A stretch of 64,000 nucleotides of DNA. Source: Oribacterium sp. NK2B42. GTDB taxonomy: Bacteria > Bacillota > Clostridia > Lachnospirales > Lachnospiraceae. Position numbers and translations under genes: made by a program. The stretch spans positions 218,356 to 282,355 of the forward strand of contig NZ_KE384187.1 of the NCBI RefSeq assembly GCF_000424445.1. The letters run 5' to 3'. Shown in pieces: positions 16,234 through 25,392 of the stretch. The notes beneath the pieces are model-generated. The model had not been told where the DNA came from. It ran no database searches and worked only from the letters and a program-made list of their open reading frames with translations. Each line of letters begins with the position of its first letter. Position 1 is the first letter of the stretch.

Positions 16234-19137
16234 ATGCGTTTTGATAATGATAATAATAATAAAAATCAAATGACACGATACCTTTCGCCCCTTGCCATAT
16301 GGGCGCTGTCTTTCGGCTGTGCCGTCGGGTGGGGTTCCTTTGTCATGCCTGGAACAACCTTCCTTCCTTTGGCGGGACCCTTGGGAACGGTTATGGGAGT
16401 TATCCTGGGAGCTGTACTCATGCTTGTCATCGGGCTTAATTACAGCTTCCTCATAAAGAGGTATCCGGACAGCGGCGGTACCCTTACCTATGCTGTCAAA
16501 ACCTTTGGATATGACCATGGCTTTATTTCGTCATGGTTTCTTATCCTTGTTTATATTGCCATCGTATGGGCCAATGCTACTGCCCTTCCCCTTATGGCAA
16601 GATTTGTTGTGGGTGATATTTTTAAGTTCGGCTTTTGCTATTCTATCCTTGGATATGATGTATACATGGGTGAATTGCTGCTGTCCATGCTCATGATACT
16701 TCTTTTCGGGCTTATCTGCGAAAGTAATAAACGGCTGGCTGCAGCGATCCAGACTGTGGCAGCCCTTCTTTTGCTGTCCGGCATAATTTTCTGTTTCTTT
16801 ATGGTGGTGAGCCATTCCAATATAGCTTCATTAAGTGAAGTAATGAGCTTTTCCGGAAGCGGAAAGCCGGTCTCAGTGCAGGTATGGGGCATTTTAATGC
16901 TGGCTCCCTGGGCATTTGTGGGCTTTGAATCCGTATCCAATTCTGCCGGAGAAGTGACCTTTGACCATGGTCATATGGGGAAGATCCTTGAGATTTCTGT
17001 GATCACAAGCGCTGTGGCATATATTCTTCTTTCTCTTGCCCCGGCCTTCTGTTATCCCTCAGGCTTCTCTTCCCTTCAGGCTTATCTCGGTGAGATAGGG
17101 GATTTAAAGGGAATTTACGGTCTTCCTGTGTTTTACGCCGTTCATGCGGCTATGGGAGAAGCAGGTATAGTCGTACTCGGGATATCAGCCTTTTCCGCAA
17201 TCCTTACGGGCCTTATCGGAAATTACGTTGTTTCCAGCCGGCTTATATTTTCCATGGCGGATGACGGCATCCTTCCATCCTGGTTTGGATATCTGGATGA
17301 GGATGGGAATCCCCGCCATGCATATTTCTTTATCATAGCTCTGTCAGTGTTCATCCCTCTTCTGGGAAGAAGTGCATTAGGGTGGATCATTGATGTCAAT
17401 ACTCTGGGCGCATCCATCGCTTATCTTTACACCTCTGCGGCGGCTCTTGTTATAGCCAAAAATGAAAACAGGAAAAAGGAATGTTTCCTTGGAGTTGTCG
17501 GAATCATCATATCTATTGCCATCATAGTATACTTCCTGTTTTTTTCTTCGGGAGCCATACAGACTGAAACATATTTCATACTTGCGTGCTGGGCGATCCT
17601 TGGTTTTGCATTCTTTTATTATGTCTTCAACCATGACGGGATGCAGCGCTTCGGAAAGTCGGCTGTTGCGTGGGTTGGCCTCATGTTATTTGTTTTTCTC
17701 ATTTCCTTTGCCTGGATAAAGCAGTCCGATGCCGATGTGACCAGAAAAACCGTAAATATCGTGGAAGCATACTATGAGGATGAGATAGAAGGGGAAAAAA
17801 CGGAGGCATTCTATCAGGCAGAATCCTTTGCGGAAACCCATATCATGAAGGTTGGCAGGATACATACAAGAAATTCCTTCATTCAGTTTTGCATGAACCT
17901 CATAAGCCTTGTCTTTCTCTTCAGCATTTATAACACTATGAACAAGCGTGAAAAGAAGCTTGAATTACAGAAGATGAGAGCGGAGGAAAGCAGCCGTGCC
18001 AAGACCCGGTTTCTTTTTAACATGTCACACGATATCAGGACACCCTTGAATACAATCCTCGGTTTTACCCGGGTCATGATGAATGATGAGAAAACAAGGG
18101 ATGAGGACAGGCAGTATGCAGAGAAAATAGATATTGCCGGAAAGCAGCTCCTGGGGATAATCGATGATGTTCTGGAAATGAGCAGTGCAGAGGATGGGAA
18201 GATAGTACTCAGGAATGAGGAAAATGATATAGCCAGGGCCGTAACAGATACCTTTGAACTGTTTTATGATGAGATGATGGAAAAGGAAATAAAGTATTCC
18301 CTGAGTGTCCATATCATACCGGAAACCCTTGCGGTGTTTGACAGGACACATTTTATGAGGATACTTATGAATCTCATAAGTAATGCCTGCAAGTTTACCG
18401 ACAGGGGCGGAGAAGTCTCCGTTACCCTCACCCAGTCACCCGTGGACGGAAACGGAAATTCCGAATATTGTGTTTGTGTAAAGGATAACGGGATCGGCAT
18501 AGATAAGAAATTTGTAAAGGATATGTTTGAACCCTTTGCGCGTGCCAGGACTTCTACTGAAAGCGGAATAAACGGAACAGGACTGGGACTCGCGATAACA
18601 AAGAGTATAGTCGATGCCATGGACGGAACCATCGAGGTTGTTACAGAAATCGGAAAAGGTTCCGAATTTATTGTAAAGCTCACCTATCCCGTTATAGAAA
18701 AGCAGGTGGATACGGTAGTCATAGAAGAAAAAGACAGTTCCGGTGAGGATCTGTCCGGAAAGAGGATACTTCTTGCAGAGGATATGGATATAAACCGCGA
18801 AATCGCCGTGATGCTTCTTGAGGATATGGGATTTGTGGTTGAGTCTGTAGTGGATGGAAAAGAAGCTTTTGACAAATACAAGAGTGCCCAACCGGGATAC
18901 TATGATCTCATCATTACAGATATTCAGATGCCGGTCATGGATGGCTATGAGCTTACGAAGGCTGTCCGGGGAATGGAAGATAAAGCTTATTCCGGGATAC
19001 CGATAGTTGCCATGACAGCCAATGCAATGAAGGAAGATCAGGATAAGTCAAAAGAGCTGGGGATGAACGGACACATTCCCAAACCTCTGGATGTGGATGT
19101 TATGTCGGAAATAATAAGAGAGGCATTAAGGAGATAG
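16234..19137 (+). CDS. APC amino-acid-permease / histidine kinase / receiver fusion
   Basis: 967 residues from the ATG at 16234 (MRFDNDNNN, GGTGAA upstream). The frame is open from a GTG at 16123, but that region is not conserved in character. Residues 20-540 form a 12-helix APC transporter: helix 1 holds FGCAVGWGSFVMPG, like the unwound substrate motif, and helix 6 holds PWAFVGFESVSN. A predicted extracytoplasmic loop with a helical acidic segment and one further membrane helix lead into a coiled linker. Then come HisKA (FNMSHDIRTP, His599), HATPase_c (NGTGLGLAITKS) and a receiver (LLAEDMDINRE, phospho-Asp896 in ITDIQMP). It resembles in design, but not in transporter family, CbrA-type permease kinases. 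It is first of four closely spaced signalling genes; the next begins 4 bp after its stop. Confidence 0.9.
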   Translation: MRFDNDNNNKNQMTRYLSPLAIWALSFGCAVGWGSFVMPGTTFLPLAGPLGTVMGVILGAVLMLVIGLNYSFLIKRYPDSGGTLTYAVKTFGYDHGFISSWFLILVYIAIVWANATALPLMARFVVGDIFKFGFCYSILGYDVYMGELLLSMLMILLFGLICESNKRLAAAIQTVAALLLLSGIIFCFFMVVSHSNIASLSEVMSFSGSGKPVSVQVWGILMLAPWAFVGFESVSNSAGEVTFDHGHMGKILEISVITSAVAYILLSLAPAFCYPSGFSSLQAYLGEIGDLKGIYGLPVFYAVHAAMGEAGIVVLGISAFSAILTGLIGNYVVSSRLIFSMADDGILPSWFGYLDEDGNPRHAYFFIIALSVFIPLLGRSALGWIIDVNTLGASIAYLYTSAAALVIAKNENRKKECFLGVVGIIISIAIIVYFLFFSSGAIQTETYFILACWAILGFAFFYYVFNHDGMQRFGKSAVAWVGLMLFVFLISFAWIKQSDADVTRKTVNIVEAYYEDEIEGEKTEAFYQAESFAETHIMKVGRIHTRNSFIQFCMNLISLVFLFSIYNTMNKREKKLELQKMRAEESSRAKTRFLFNMSHDIRTPLNTILGFTRVMMNDEKTRDEDRQYAEKIDIAGKQLLGIIDDVLEMSSAEDGKIVLRNEENDIARAVTDTFELFYDEMMEKEIKYSLSVHIIPETLAVFDRTHFMRILMNLISNACKFTDRGGEVSVTLTQSPVDGNGNSEYCVCVKDNGIGIDKKFVKDMFEPFARARTSTESGINGTGLGLAITKSIVDAMDGTIEVVTEIGKGSEFIVKLTYPVIEKQVDTVVIEEKDSSGEDLSGKRILLAEDMDINREIAVMLLEDMGFVVESVVDGKEAFDKYKSAQPGYYDLIITDIQMPVMDGYELTKAVRGMEDKAYSGIPIVAMTANAMKEDQDKSKELGMNGHIPKPLDVDVMSEIIREALRR

Positions 19138-19141
19138 AGCT

Positions 19142-20836
19142 ATGAGAAATTTTTACGAAGACCAGAATATAAAGCGAAAGGTACTTATCGTTGAGGATGA
19201 GTATATCAATCGTGAGATACTTGGGAACATCCTTATGGAGGAATATGATGTGGAGTATGCCTGTGATGGTCATGAGGCCTGGGAGAAGCTGGCACCTTCC
19301 GAATATTCCCTCATTCTTCTTGACCTTATCATGCCGGTTCTCAGCGGCTCGGAGCTTTTGGCCAGGATCAAAAATGATCCTAACCTGAAATCCACACCGG
19401 TGATCGTTATGACTTCGGAACAGGATGCGGAGGTGGACAGTATACGGCAGGGAGCGGCTGATTTCATCACTAAGCCCTATGATATGCCTGAGGTTATCCT
19501 TGCAAGATGCGAAAGGATCATAAAGCTCTCGGAGGATGCCCGCATCATCCGTTCAACTGAAAGGGATACCCTGACCGGACTCTACTCAAGAGAATATTTC
19601 TTTGAGTATATCCGGAGGATCGACACGTACATAAAGGACATAAAAAGAGATGTACTGGTGCTTAATATCAATCATTTCCGCCTGATAAATGAAATGTACG
19701 GCAGGAGCACCGGAGACAGAGTTCTGAAAAAGGTGGCCGATACCATAAATGAGGCTTTCCGCAGCAGCCTGATCATAGCCAGCAGGCCCGTGGCTGATAC
19801 CTTTTACATATACTGTGAAAATGACGGTAAAGAAAAAGGTATAGGTCTCCTGCAGGAGCAGCTGGACAAAACCTTCCCCGAATTGAAGCTCAGGCTGAGA
19901 GCCGGGATCTATCAGGATGCTGATATGAAGATAGCTCCTGAGGACAGATTTGACAGGGCAAAACAGGCCTGCGACCGGATACGCGGAGACTACCTGTCAA
20001 ATGTATCCTACTATGATAAGGAGTTCCATGTCAGATCCGTTTACAACGAGAGACTGATAAAGGATGTGGATTCTGCCATAAAAAATCATGACTTTCTGGT
20101 GTATTACCAGCCGAAGTACAACATTACCGGGGATACTCCGAAGCTTTGCAGTGCGGAAGCGCTTATCCGCTGGAAGCATCCGGAGCTCGGAATGATAAGC
20201 CCCGGTGACTTCATTCCTCTTTTTGAACATAACGGTCTCATCCAGAAGGTAGATAATTATGTATGGGAATGTGCCGCACGTCAGGTGGACGAATGGAAAA
20301 AGAAGTTAGGCTACACTCTTCCTGTATCGGTCAATGTCTCAAGGATAGACCTGTTCGACCCTCAGCTTGAAGAAAAGCTTCATAAGGTGCTTTCGGACAG
20401 CGGTATAACAGAAAAGGAACTGATGATCGAGATAACAGAATCCGCTTATGCCGATGATGCAGCAAAGGTTATGGAAATCACGGAGAAGCTGAGAAGTGAA
20501 GGCTTCAAGATAGAGATCGATGATTTCGGTTCAGGATATTCCTCACTTAATATGATAATGAATATTCCTGTAGATGTGCTTAAGTTGGACAGGAGCTTTG
20601 TCAAAAACCTTAAGAAGGATGAGAAGAGCCTTATGCTCGTTGAGATCGTCATAGGCATAGCAAGGTTCCTTAACGTCCCGGTAGTGGCAGAGGGCGTGGA
20701 AGATGAGGATCAGATTAAAACCCTTAAGGGCATGGGCTGTGAGATCGTTCAGGGATTTTATTTTTCCAGGCCTGTTCCGGCGGAGGAGTTTGAAGTTTTT
20801 ATAAAAAAAGAGGTAGAGAGAAATGATAACAATTGA
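19142..20836 (+). CDS. Response regulator with receiver, degenerate GGDEF and EAL domains
   Basis: 564 residues. The receiver (1-125) has acidic VEDE, phospho-acceptor Asp61 (LLDLIMP), the MTSE Thr/Ser and Lys in FITKPYD. The GGDEF domain (about 140-280) begins TERDTLTGLYSREYF, but its signature position reads VADTF rather than GGDEF, so cyclase activity is unlikely. The EAL domain (about 305-555) keeps SAEALIRW, NVS, EITES, DDFGSGYSSL, LKLDRSFV, VAEGVE and QGFYFSRP, consistent with an active c-di-GMP phosphodiesterase. Phosphorylation of the receiver probably controls c-di-GMP breakdown. The gene overlaps the HPt gene by 14 bp. Confidence 0.92.
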   Translation: MRNFYEDQNIKRKVLIVEDEYINREILGNILMEEYDVEYACDGHEAWEKLAPSEYSLILLDLIMPVLSGSELLARIKNDPNLKSTPVIVMTSEQDAEVDSIRQGAADFITKPYDMPEVILARCERIIKLSEDARIIRSTERDTLTGLYSREYFFEYIRRIDTYIKDIKRDVLVLNINHFRLINEMYGRSTGDRVLKKVADTINEAFRSSLIIASRPVADTFYIYCENDGKEKGIGLLQEQLDKTFPELKLRLRAGIYQDADMKIAPEDRFDRAKQACDRIRGDYLSNVSYYDKEFHVRSVYNERLIKDVDSAIKNHDFLVYYQPKYNITGDTPKLCSAEALIRWKHPELGMISPGDFIPLFEHNGLIQKVDNYVWECAARQVDEWKKKLGYTLPVSVNVSRIDLFDPQLEEKLHKVLSDSGITEKELMIEITESAYADDAAKVMEITEKLRSEGFKIEIDDFGSGYSSLNMIMNIPVDVLKLDRSFVKNLKKDEKSLMLVEIVIGIARFLNVPVVAEGVEDEDQIKTLKGMGCEIVQGFYFSRPVPAEEFEVFIKKEVERNDNN

Positions 20837-21164
20837 AAAGCTTGATGGATTCGGAGCGGACACAGCTACCGGTCTCGGAAGATGCGCCGGAAAGGAATCA
20901 ATGTATCTTAGACTTGTATCCACGGTACCAAAGCAGCCTGATTTTGACCGCATGGCTGAGGCTATCGAGGCAGGAGACCTGAAAACGGGTTTTGAAGCTG
21001 CGCACTCCCTTAAGGGTATATTGGGGAATCTGTCATTATCGCCGCTGTATGAAAAGGTATGTGAGATAACTGATTATTTAAGAAATGGAACTGAGATGGA
21101 TTATTCCCCGCTTTTGAGCGAGATAAAAGCAATGAAAGAGCAACTGACGGCATTATGCGATTAA
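20823..21164 (+). CDS. Stand-alone HPt (histidine phosphotransfer) protein
   Basis: 113 residues, all helical, with the HPt signature AAHSLKGILGNLSL; the phospho-accepting His is residue 61. No other domain is present. The start overlaps the end of the EAL gene, implying translational coupling. HPt proteins shuttle phosphate between a hybrid kinase's receiver and a response regulator. Here the plausible donors are the receivers of the flanking hybrid kinases and the plausible acceptor is the receiver of the EAL protein. Confidence 0.9.
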   Translation: MITIEKLDGFGADTATGLGRCAGKESMYLRLVSTVPKQPDFDRMAEAIEAGDLKTGFEAAHSLKGILGNLSLSPLYEKVCEITDYLRNGTEMDYSPLLSEIKAMKEQLTALCD

Positions 21165-21176
21165 GAGGATGCTATT

Positions 21177-23615
21177 ATGTTGGGAAAACACTTCAAACAT
21201 GAAAAAGAGGCTCTGGAAGTACTGGAGCAGATAGGCCAACATTTTCCGGGCGGCTTTTTTATCTACAAGGCTGACAGTACGGAAGAGATTCTGTATGCCA
21301 ATAAGACTGTGTTTGAGATATTCGGCTGTGAAGACCTTGAGGACTTCAGGGGGATGACCGGCAATACCTTTAAGGGCATGGTGTATCCCGATGATTATGA
21401 TATGGTATATGCCTCTATCATCAAACAGCTTGATGAAAGTAAAAATGAATCTGACCATGTGGAATACAGGATCAGGAGAAAAGACGGCCTCATACGGTGG
21501 GTGGACGATTATGGCCACTACGTTCGTTCCGATGCGTATGGAGGGCTGTTTTACGCATTTATCTCCGACATAACCGATAAATGGAACCAGCAGGACAAGA
21601 TGATAACTGCGCTTTCTGCCGAATACAGGAGTGTTTACCATATCGATCTTGATAATGATGACGCTGTCTGCTACAGAGGAGACCCTGAAGACCATCAGCA
21701 GACGGTGGAAGGTGTGCATTTCCCCTATTTTGAACGTTTCAAGTGGTATGCCGACCATTGTGTGGATGAGAATTACAGGGAAGAATTCATTGAATTCATA
21801 AAGCCCGAAAATATAAGGAAAAAGCTGATCGATAAGGCGGTGGCATCTTACCGTTACTTCGCAAGAAGGGAAGGGAAGGAATATTATGAAATGATCCGCA
21901 TTGCCGGTGTAAGGCATGTGGAGGACCGGGACGATAACATGATCCACGCTATAGGTATGGGATTTGCCAACATTGATGAAGAGATGCGTGAATCCATGAT
22001 GAAGAATGAAGCCCTTATGGATGCGCTGAAGGCTGCGAAGGAGGCCAATAAGGCAAAGACCGTATTCCTTTCCAATATGAGCCATGAGATAAGGACACCT
22101 ATGAATGCCATCATAGGTCTTGATAACCTTGCCCTCCGAAAGGAAAACATGGATCAGGATATAAGGGAGTACCTTAGTAAGATCGGAGACAGTGCCCGGC
22201 ATCTTCTGGGACTTATCAATGATATCCTTGACATGAGCCGTATAGAATCAGGAAGGCTTGTTATCCGGAATGAGGAGTTCTCTTTACGTGATGTCCTGGA
22301 TCAGATCAATGTTCTGGTCATGACCCAATGCAATGATAAGGGACTTAAATATGAATGTACGGTTACCGGCGGTGTGGCTGACTACTACATCGGAGATAAC
22401 ATGAAGCTTAAGCAGGTCATCATCAATATACTGAGTAATGCCATCAAGTTTACGGAAGCGCCCGGAAGTGTCAGCCTGAGAGTGGAGAGAACTGCGGTTT
22501 ATGATGATAAATCCACTATAAAGTTTGTCATCAGTGATACAGGGATAGGAATGGATGAAGCCTTCATTCCAAAGATATTTGATACCTTTTCACAGGAGGA
22601 CAGCAGCAGGAACAACAAGTATGGAAGCACAGGCCTCGGAATGGCCATAACAAAAAGCATAGTTGACCTTATGAACGGTACCATCACAGTTAAATCAAAG
22701 AAGGGTGAGGGAACCACATTCACAGTGGTTGTTACTTTCAGGAACAGCGAGCACGATGCATCAGATGATGTGGTCATAAACCCAAGGGACATGAGGGTCC
22801 TGATAGTGGATGATGAAGAGATTTCTGCCGAGCACACCCGGGTCATACTTGAGGAGGTGGGTATAAAGGCAGATACCTGCTCTGACTGCGAAAGTGCCCT
22901 GCATCTGCTTGAAGTACAGCAGACAAAGATGGAGCCTTATAACCTTGTGCTCCTTGACTGGAAGATGCCGGATAAGGACGGGCTTGAGGTGGCAAAGGAA
23001 ATAAGGCGACAATATGATAAAAACACAATGGTGATAATCCTTACTTCCTATAACTGGGAAGAAATCATGGATGATGCCAAAAGCATAGGTGTGGATAATT
23101 TCCTAAATAAACCTCTCTTTGCTTCTGATGTGATAAAAGAATTTGAGCTTCTGGCAAGAAGGAACAACATTTCGTTGCTGAAGGAAAAAGAGAAGGCAGA
23201 GCTTGACGGAAGACATATACTTCTGGCAGAGGATATATTTATAAATGCAGAGATCATGAAAGAGCTTTTGTCTTCAAAGGGAATTCTGATAGATCATGCC
23301 GAGAATGGCAGGGAGGCTCTTGAGCTGTTTGATAAAAGCGAGCCCGGCTACTATGATGCCATCCTTATGGATGTCAGGATGCCGGTCATGGATGGACTTG
23401 AGGCAACAAAGGCCATACGCGGACTGGAAAGAAGTGATTCAAAGACAGTGCCTATTATTGCCATGACTGCCAATGCTTTTGACGAGGATGTGCAGCGGTC
23501 CCTTCAGGTTGGCATGAATGCCCATCTTTCAAAGCCTGTAGACCCGGAAAGGCTGTACAGCACTCTGGAAGAGATGATATGGGAGGCAGATCAGAAAAGA
23601 AAAGTGAATGCCTGA
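21177..23615 (+). CDS. PAS-containing hybrid histidine kinase with two receivers
   Basis: 812 residues and no membrane segment, so cytoplasmic. Order: PAS (about 20-130, RRKDGLIRWVDDYGHYV), a second less clear sensor segment (about 140-270), HisKA (LSNMSHEIRTPMN, His303), HATPase_c (STGLGMAITKS), receiver 1 (LIVDDEE, Asp594 in LLDWKMPDKDG) and receiver 2 (LLAEDIF, Asp732 in LMDVRMPVMDG). Tandem receivers on one kinase allow branching or phosphate sinks. The gene lies 12 bp after the HPt gene and is the last of the operon, followed by a terminator at 23694. Confidence 0.92.
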   Translation: MLGKHFKHEKEALEVLEQIGQHFPGGFFIYKADSTEEILYANKTVFEIFGCEDLEDFRGMTGNTFKGMVYPDDYDMVYASIIKQLDESKNESDHVEYRIRRKDGLIRWVDDYGHYVRSDAYGGLFYAFISDITDKWNQQDKMITALSAEYRSVYHIDLDNDDAVCYRGDPEDHQQTVEGVHFPYFERFKWYADHCVDENYREEFIEFIKPENIRKKLIDKAVASYRYFARREGKEYYEMIRIAGVRHVEDRDDNMIHAIGMGFANIDEEMRESMMKNEALMDALKAAKEANKAKTVFLSNMSHEIRTPMNAIIGLDNLALRKENMDQDIREYLSKIGDSARHLLGLINDILDMSRIESGRLVIRNEEFSLRDVLDQINVLVMTQCNDKGLKYECTVTGGVADYYIGDNMKLKQVIINILSNAIKFTEAPGSVSLRVERTAVYDDKSTIKFVISDTGIGMDEAFIPKIFDTFSQEDSSRNNKYGSTGLGMAITKSIVDLMNGTITVKSKKGEGTTFTVVVTFRNSEHDASDDVVINPRDMRVLIVDDEEISAEHTRVILEEVGIKADTCSDCESALHLLEVQQTKMEPYNLVLLDWKMPDKDGLEVAKEIRRQYDKNTMVIILTSYNWEEIMDDAKSIGVDNFLNKPLFASDVIKEFELLARRNNISLLKEKEKAELDGRHILLAEDIFINAEIMKELLSSKGILIDHAENGREALELFDKSEPGYYDAILMDVRMPVMDGLEATKAIRGLERSDSKTVPIIAMTANAFDEDVQRSLQVGMNAHLSKPVDPERLYSTLEEMIWEADQKRKVNA

Positions 23616-23693
23616 CCGGGTAAACAGCCTTTCGGTTCTGAACCTGTATAAAAGATATAAGCTGCGAAAAACAGGCTGTGACAGCCGATAATA

Positions 23694-23732
23694 AAAAGCC
23701 AATGCTGCATGCGCTGCAGCATTGGCTTTTTT
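23694..23732 (+). terminator. Terminator of the phosphorelay operon
   Basis: AAAAGCCAATGCTGCA pairs with TGCAGCATTGGCTTTT around a short loop, followed by Ts. Confidence 0.9.
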
Positions 23733-23837
23733 GAATGGTGTTAGACAAGAGTGGGATCTTTATGAGTGGGAGAAAGGCGTTGAAACATTGGTGTTTTTGG
23801 ATGATGTTAGTCGTCAAAAGAGTTTGATTTGGGATAT

Positions 23838-23874
23838 GACACGCAGAAGAACACAAGAGAGCAATCTGCGTGTC
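23838..23874. repeat. Single GACACGCAG hairpin element (37 nt)
   Basis: Arms GACACGCAGA and TCTGCGTGTC are perfect complements around a 17-nt loop; total 37 nt. This is the same length and the same ends as each unit of the tandem array at 39435-39660. It lies 16 bp past the stop codon of mnmA (minus strand). The preceding 100 bp (23733-23837) hold no gene; a stretch TTGGTGTTTTTGGATGATG there faintly resembles the 54-bp repeat loop at 2 kb. Confidence 0.8.
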
Positions 23875-23890
23875 TAAATTGAATAATGGT

Positions 23891-24985
23891 TTATCTTTTG
23901 GCTTTTATTATGGTTCCGCCGCCGACTACTATGTCACCATCGTAGAGGACCACCGCCTGGCCTATGGCTACGGCGCGTTCCGGTTCATCGAAAATGATAC
24001 GGGTCTGACCGGTGAGACGCCCCTGTTCGTCCCTGATAGCCTCGGCGGTTGCCGGAGATTCCTTTGCTTTGTAGCGGGTTTTAACCGTGACCCTGACTGG
24101 CTCCTTCGGTTCATCGAAAGGAATCCAGTTAAAGTTATCCGCAATAAGAGCCTTTGAATAAAGCTCCGGTCCTGTGGTCAGGATGACGTCATTGTTCGCC
24201 ATGTTCTTTTCGCAAACATACATAGGCTGCTTAAGGGCAAGACCTAAGCCCTTGCGCTGACCGATGGTGTAGCGGATGATGCCTTTGTGCTGTCCGAGAA
24301 CATTACCCTCAGTATCCGTAAAGTTTCCGGGAGCATAAGTCTTTTTGGTATAACGCTCGATGAAATCAACATACTTTCCATCCGGAACAAAACAAATATC
24401 CTGGGAGTCATGCTTGTGAGCGTTGATGAAATCAAGCTTTTCGGCTCTGGCACGAACCTCATCCTTTGAAGCAAACTCTCCCAAAGGAAATCTTGTATGC
24501 TCAAGCTGCTCCTGACTCATGAAATAAAGAACATAGCTCTGATCTTTGGCAACATTTTTTGCCTTCTTCAAAAGCCATCGTCCTGTATCCGGATCCTGCT
24601 CAATCCTCGCATAATGCCCCGTCACGATGACATCACAGCCAAGTGAAACGGCACTGTCAAAAAGCTTCTTATGCTTCATGTATTTGTTGCACTCAATGCA
24701 GGGATTAGGTGTACCGCCCTCTTCATAGGTCCTGATAAAGCGCCTTACAACCTCTCTGTCAAAATCCTCCGTAAAATCAAAAACATAAAAAGGCATCCCC
24801 AGACTCTCTGCGACCCGCCTTGCGTCCTCAACACTGTCCGGAGTGCTGCAGGTATTCAACGAAGCATCACTGTACAGCTTCATAGTCGCTCCGATGCAAT
24901 CGAACCCCGCCTCCTGCATCAATGCCGCCGAAACCGAACTATCCACCCCGCCACTCATGGCGATCAATGCTTTCTTCTTTGACAT
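23891..24985 (-). CDS. mnmA: tRNA-specific 2-thiouridylase MnmA
   Basis: 364 residues from the ATG at 24985 (MSKKKALIAMSGGVDSS, AGGAAG RBS just upstream); a further in-frame ATG ten codons earlier is not favoured. The PP-loop SGGVDSS binds ATP. TPNPCIECNKYMKHKK carries the first catalytic Cys and HDSQDICFVPDG the second. MnmA installs the 2-thio group on U34 of tRNA-Lys, -Glu and -Gln, using sulfur relayed from a cysteine desulfurase. The gene stands alone, converging on the phosphorelay operon. Confidence 0.95.
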   Translation of the reverse strand: MSKKKALIAMSGGVDSSVSAALMQEAGFDCIGATMKLYSDASLNTCSTPDSVEDARRVAESLGMPFYVFDFTEDFDREVVRRFIRTYEEGGTPNPCIECNKYMKHKKLFDSAVSLGCDVIVTGHYARIEQDPDTGRWLLKKAKNVAKDQSYVLYFMSQEQLEHTRFPLGEFASKDEVRARAEKLDFINAHKHDSQDICFVPDGKYVDFIERYTKKTYAPGNFTDTEGNVLGQHKGIIRYTIGQRKGLGLALKQPMYVCEKNMANNDVILTTGPELYSKALIADNFNWIPFDEPKEPVRVTVKTRYKAKESPATAEAIRDEQGRLTGQTRIIFDEPERAVAIGQAVVLYDGDIVVGGGTIIKAKR

Positions 24986-25083
24986 ATATTTACTTCCTCT
25001 TCCGTGGTTATACAAATTAATTTACGTGACTATAACACGATGATTCTGCTTAATCAAGAATAATGGAATTCTGTCGTAACGTA

Positions 25084-25239
25084 AGAAAATGGAAGGGATG
25101 GGTGGCTAGGCTTGCGAGTTGAAAAGACATCGGAGCTGTTGTGTACGGCACGGATGCACATACTTGTGCAGCCGGGACGAACACAACAGCTCCGGTGTCT
25201 TTTCAATCTCGTGGGCCGTCACACGTCCCTTCCATTTTC
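25084..25239. repeat. Long palindromic element (GGAAAATG/AAGGGA family), most complete copy
   Basis: A 156-bp imperfect palindrome. The left arm includes GAAAATGGAAGGGATG, CTTGCGAGTTGAAAAG and GAGCTGTTGTGT. The right arm includes ACACAACAGCTC, CTTTTCAATCTCGTGGG and TCCCTTCCATTTTC. The centre holds a second small hairpin (TGCACATACTTGTGCA). Parts recur at 4503-4540 and 53358-53418. No ORF of note lies within it. A MITE-like or REP-like origin is possible. Confidence 0.8.
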
Positions 25240-25392
25240 TGACCGGGTATCCAACCCCTTTCGCCTTAAACAAAAATAAATTTGTATATCCCCCCCTTTT
25301 GTGTTAAAATTTGAAAAGTATGTATACATGTCGGGTGAACTATGCCCAAATTCAGGGGCTCTATACCAAACCTGATAGTAAAAGGAGAATTT

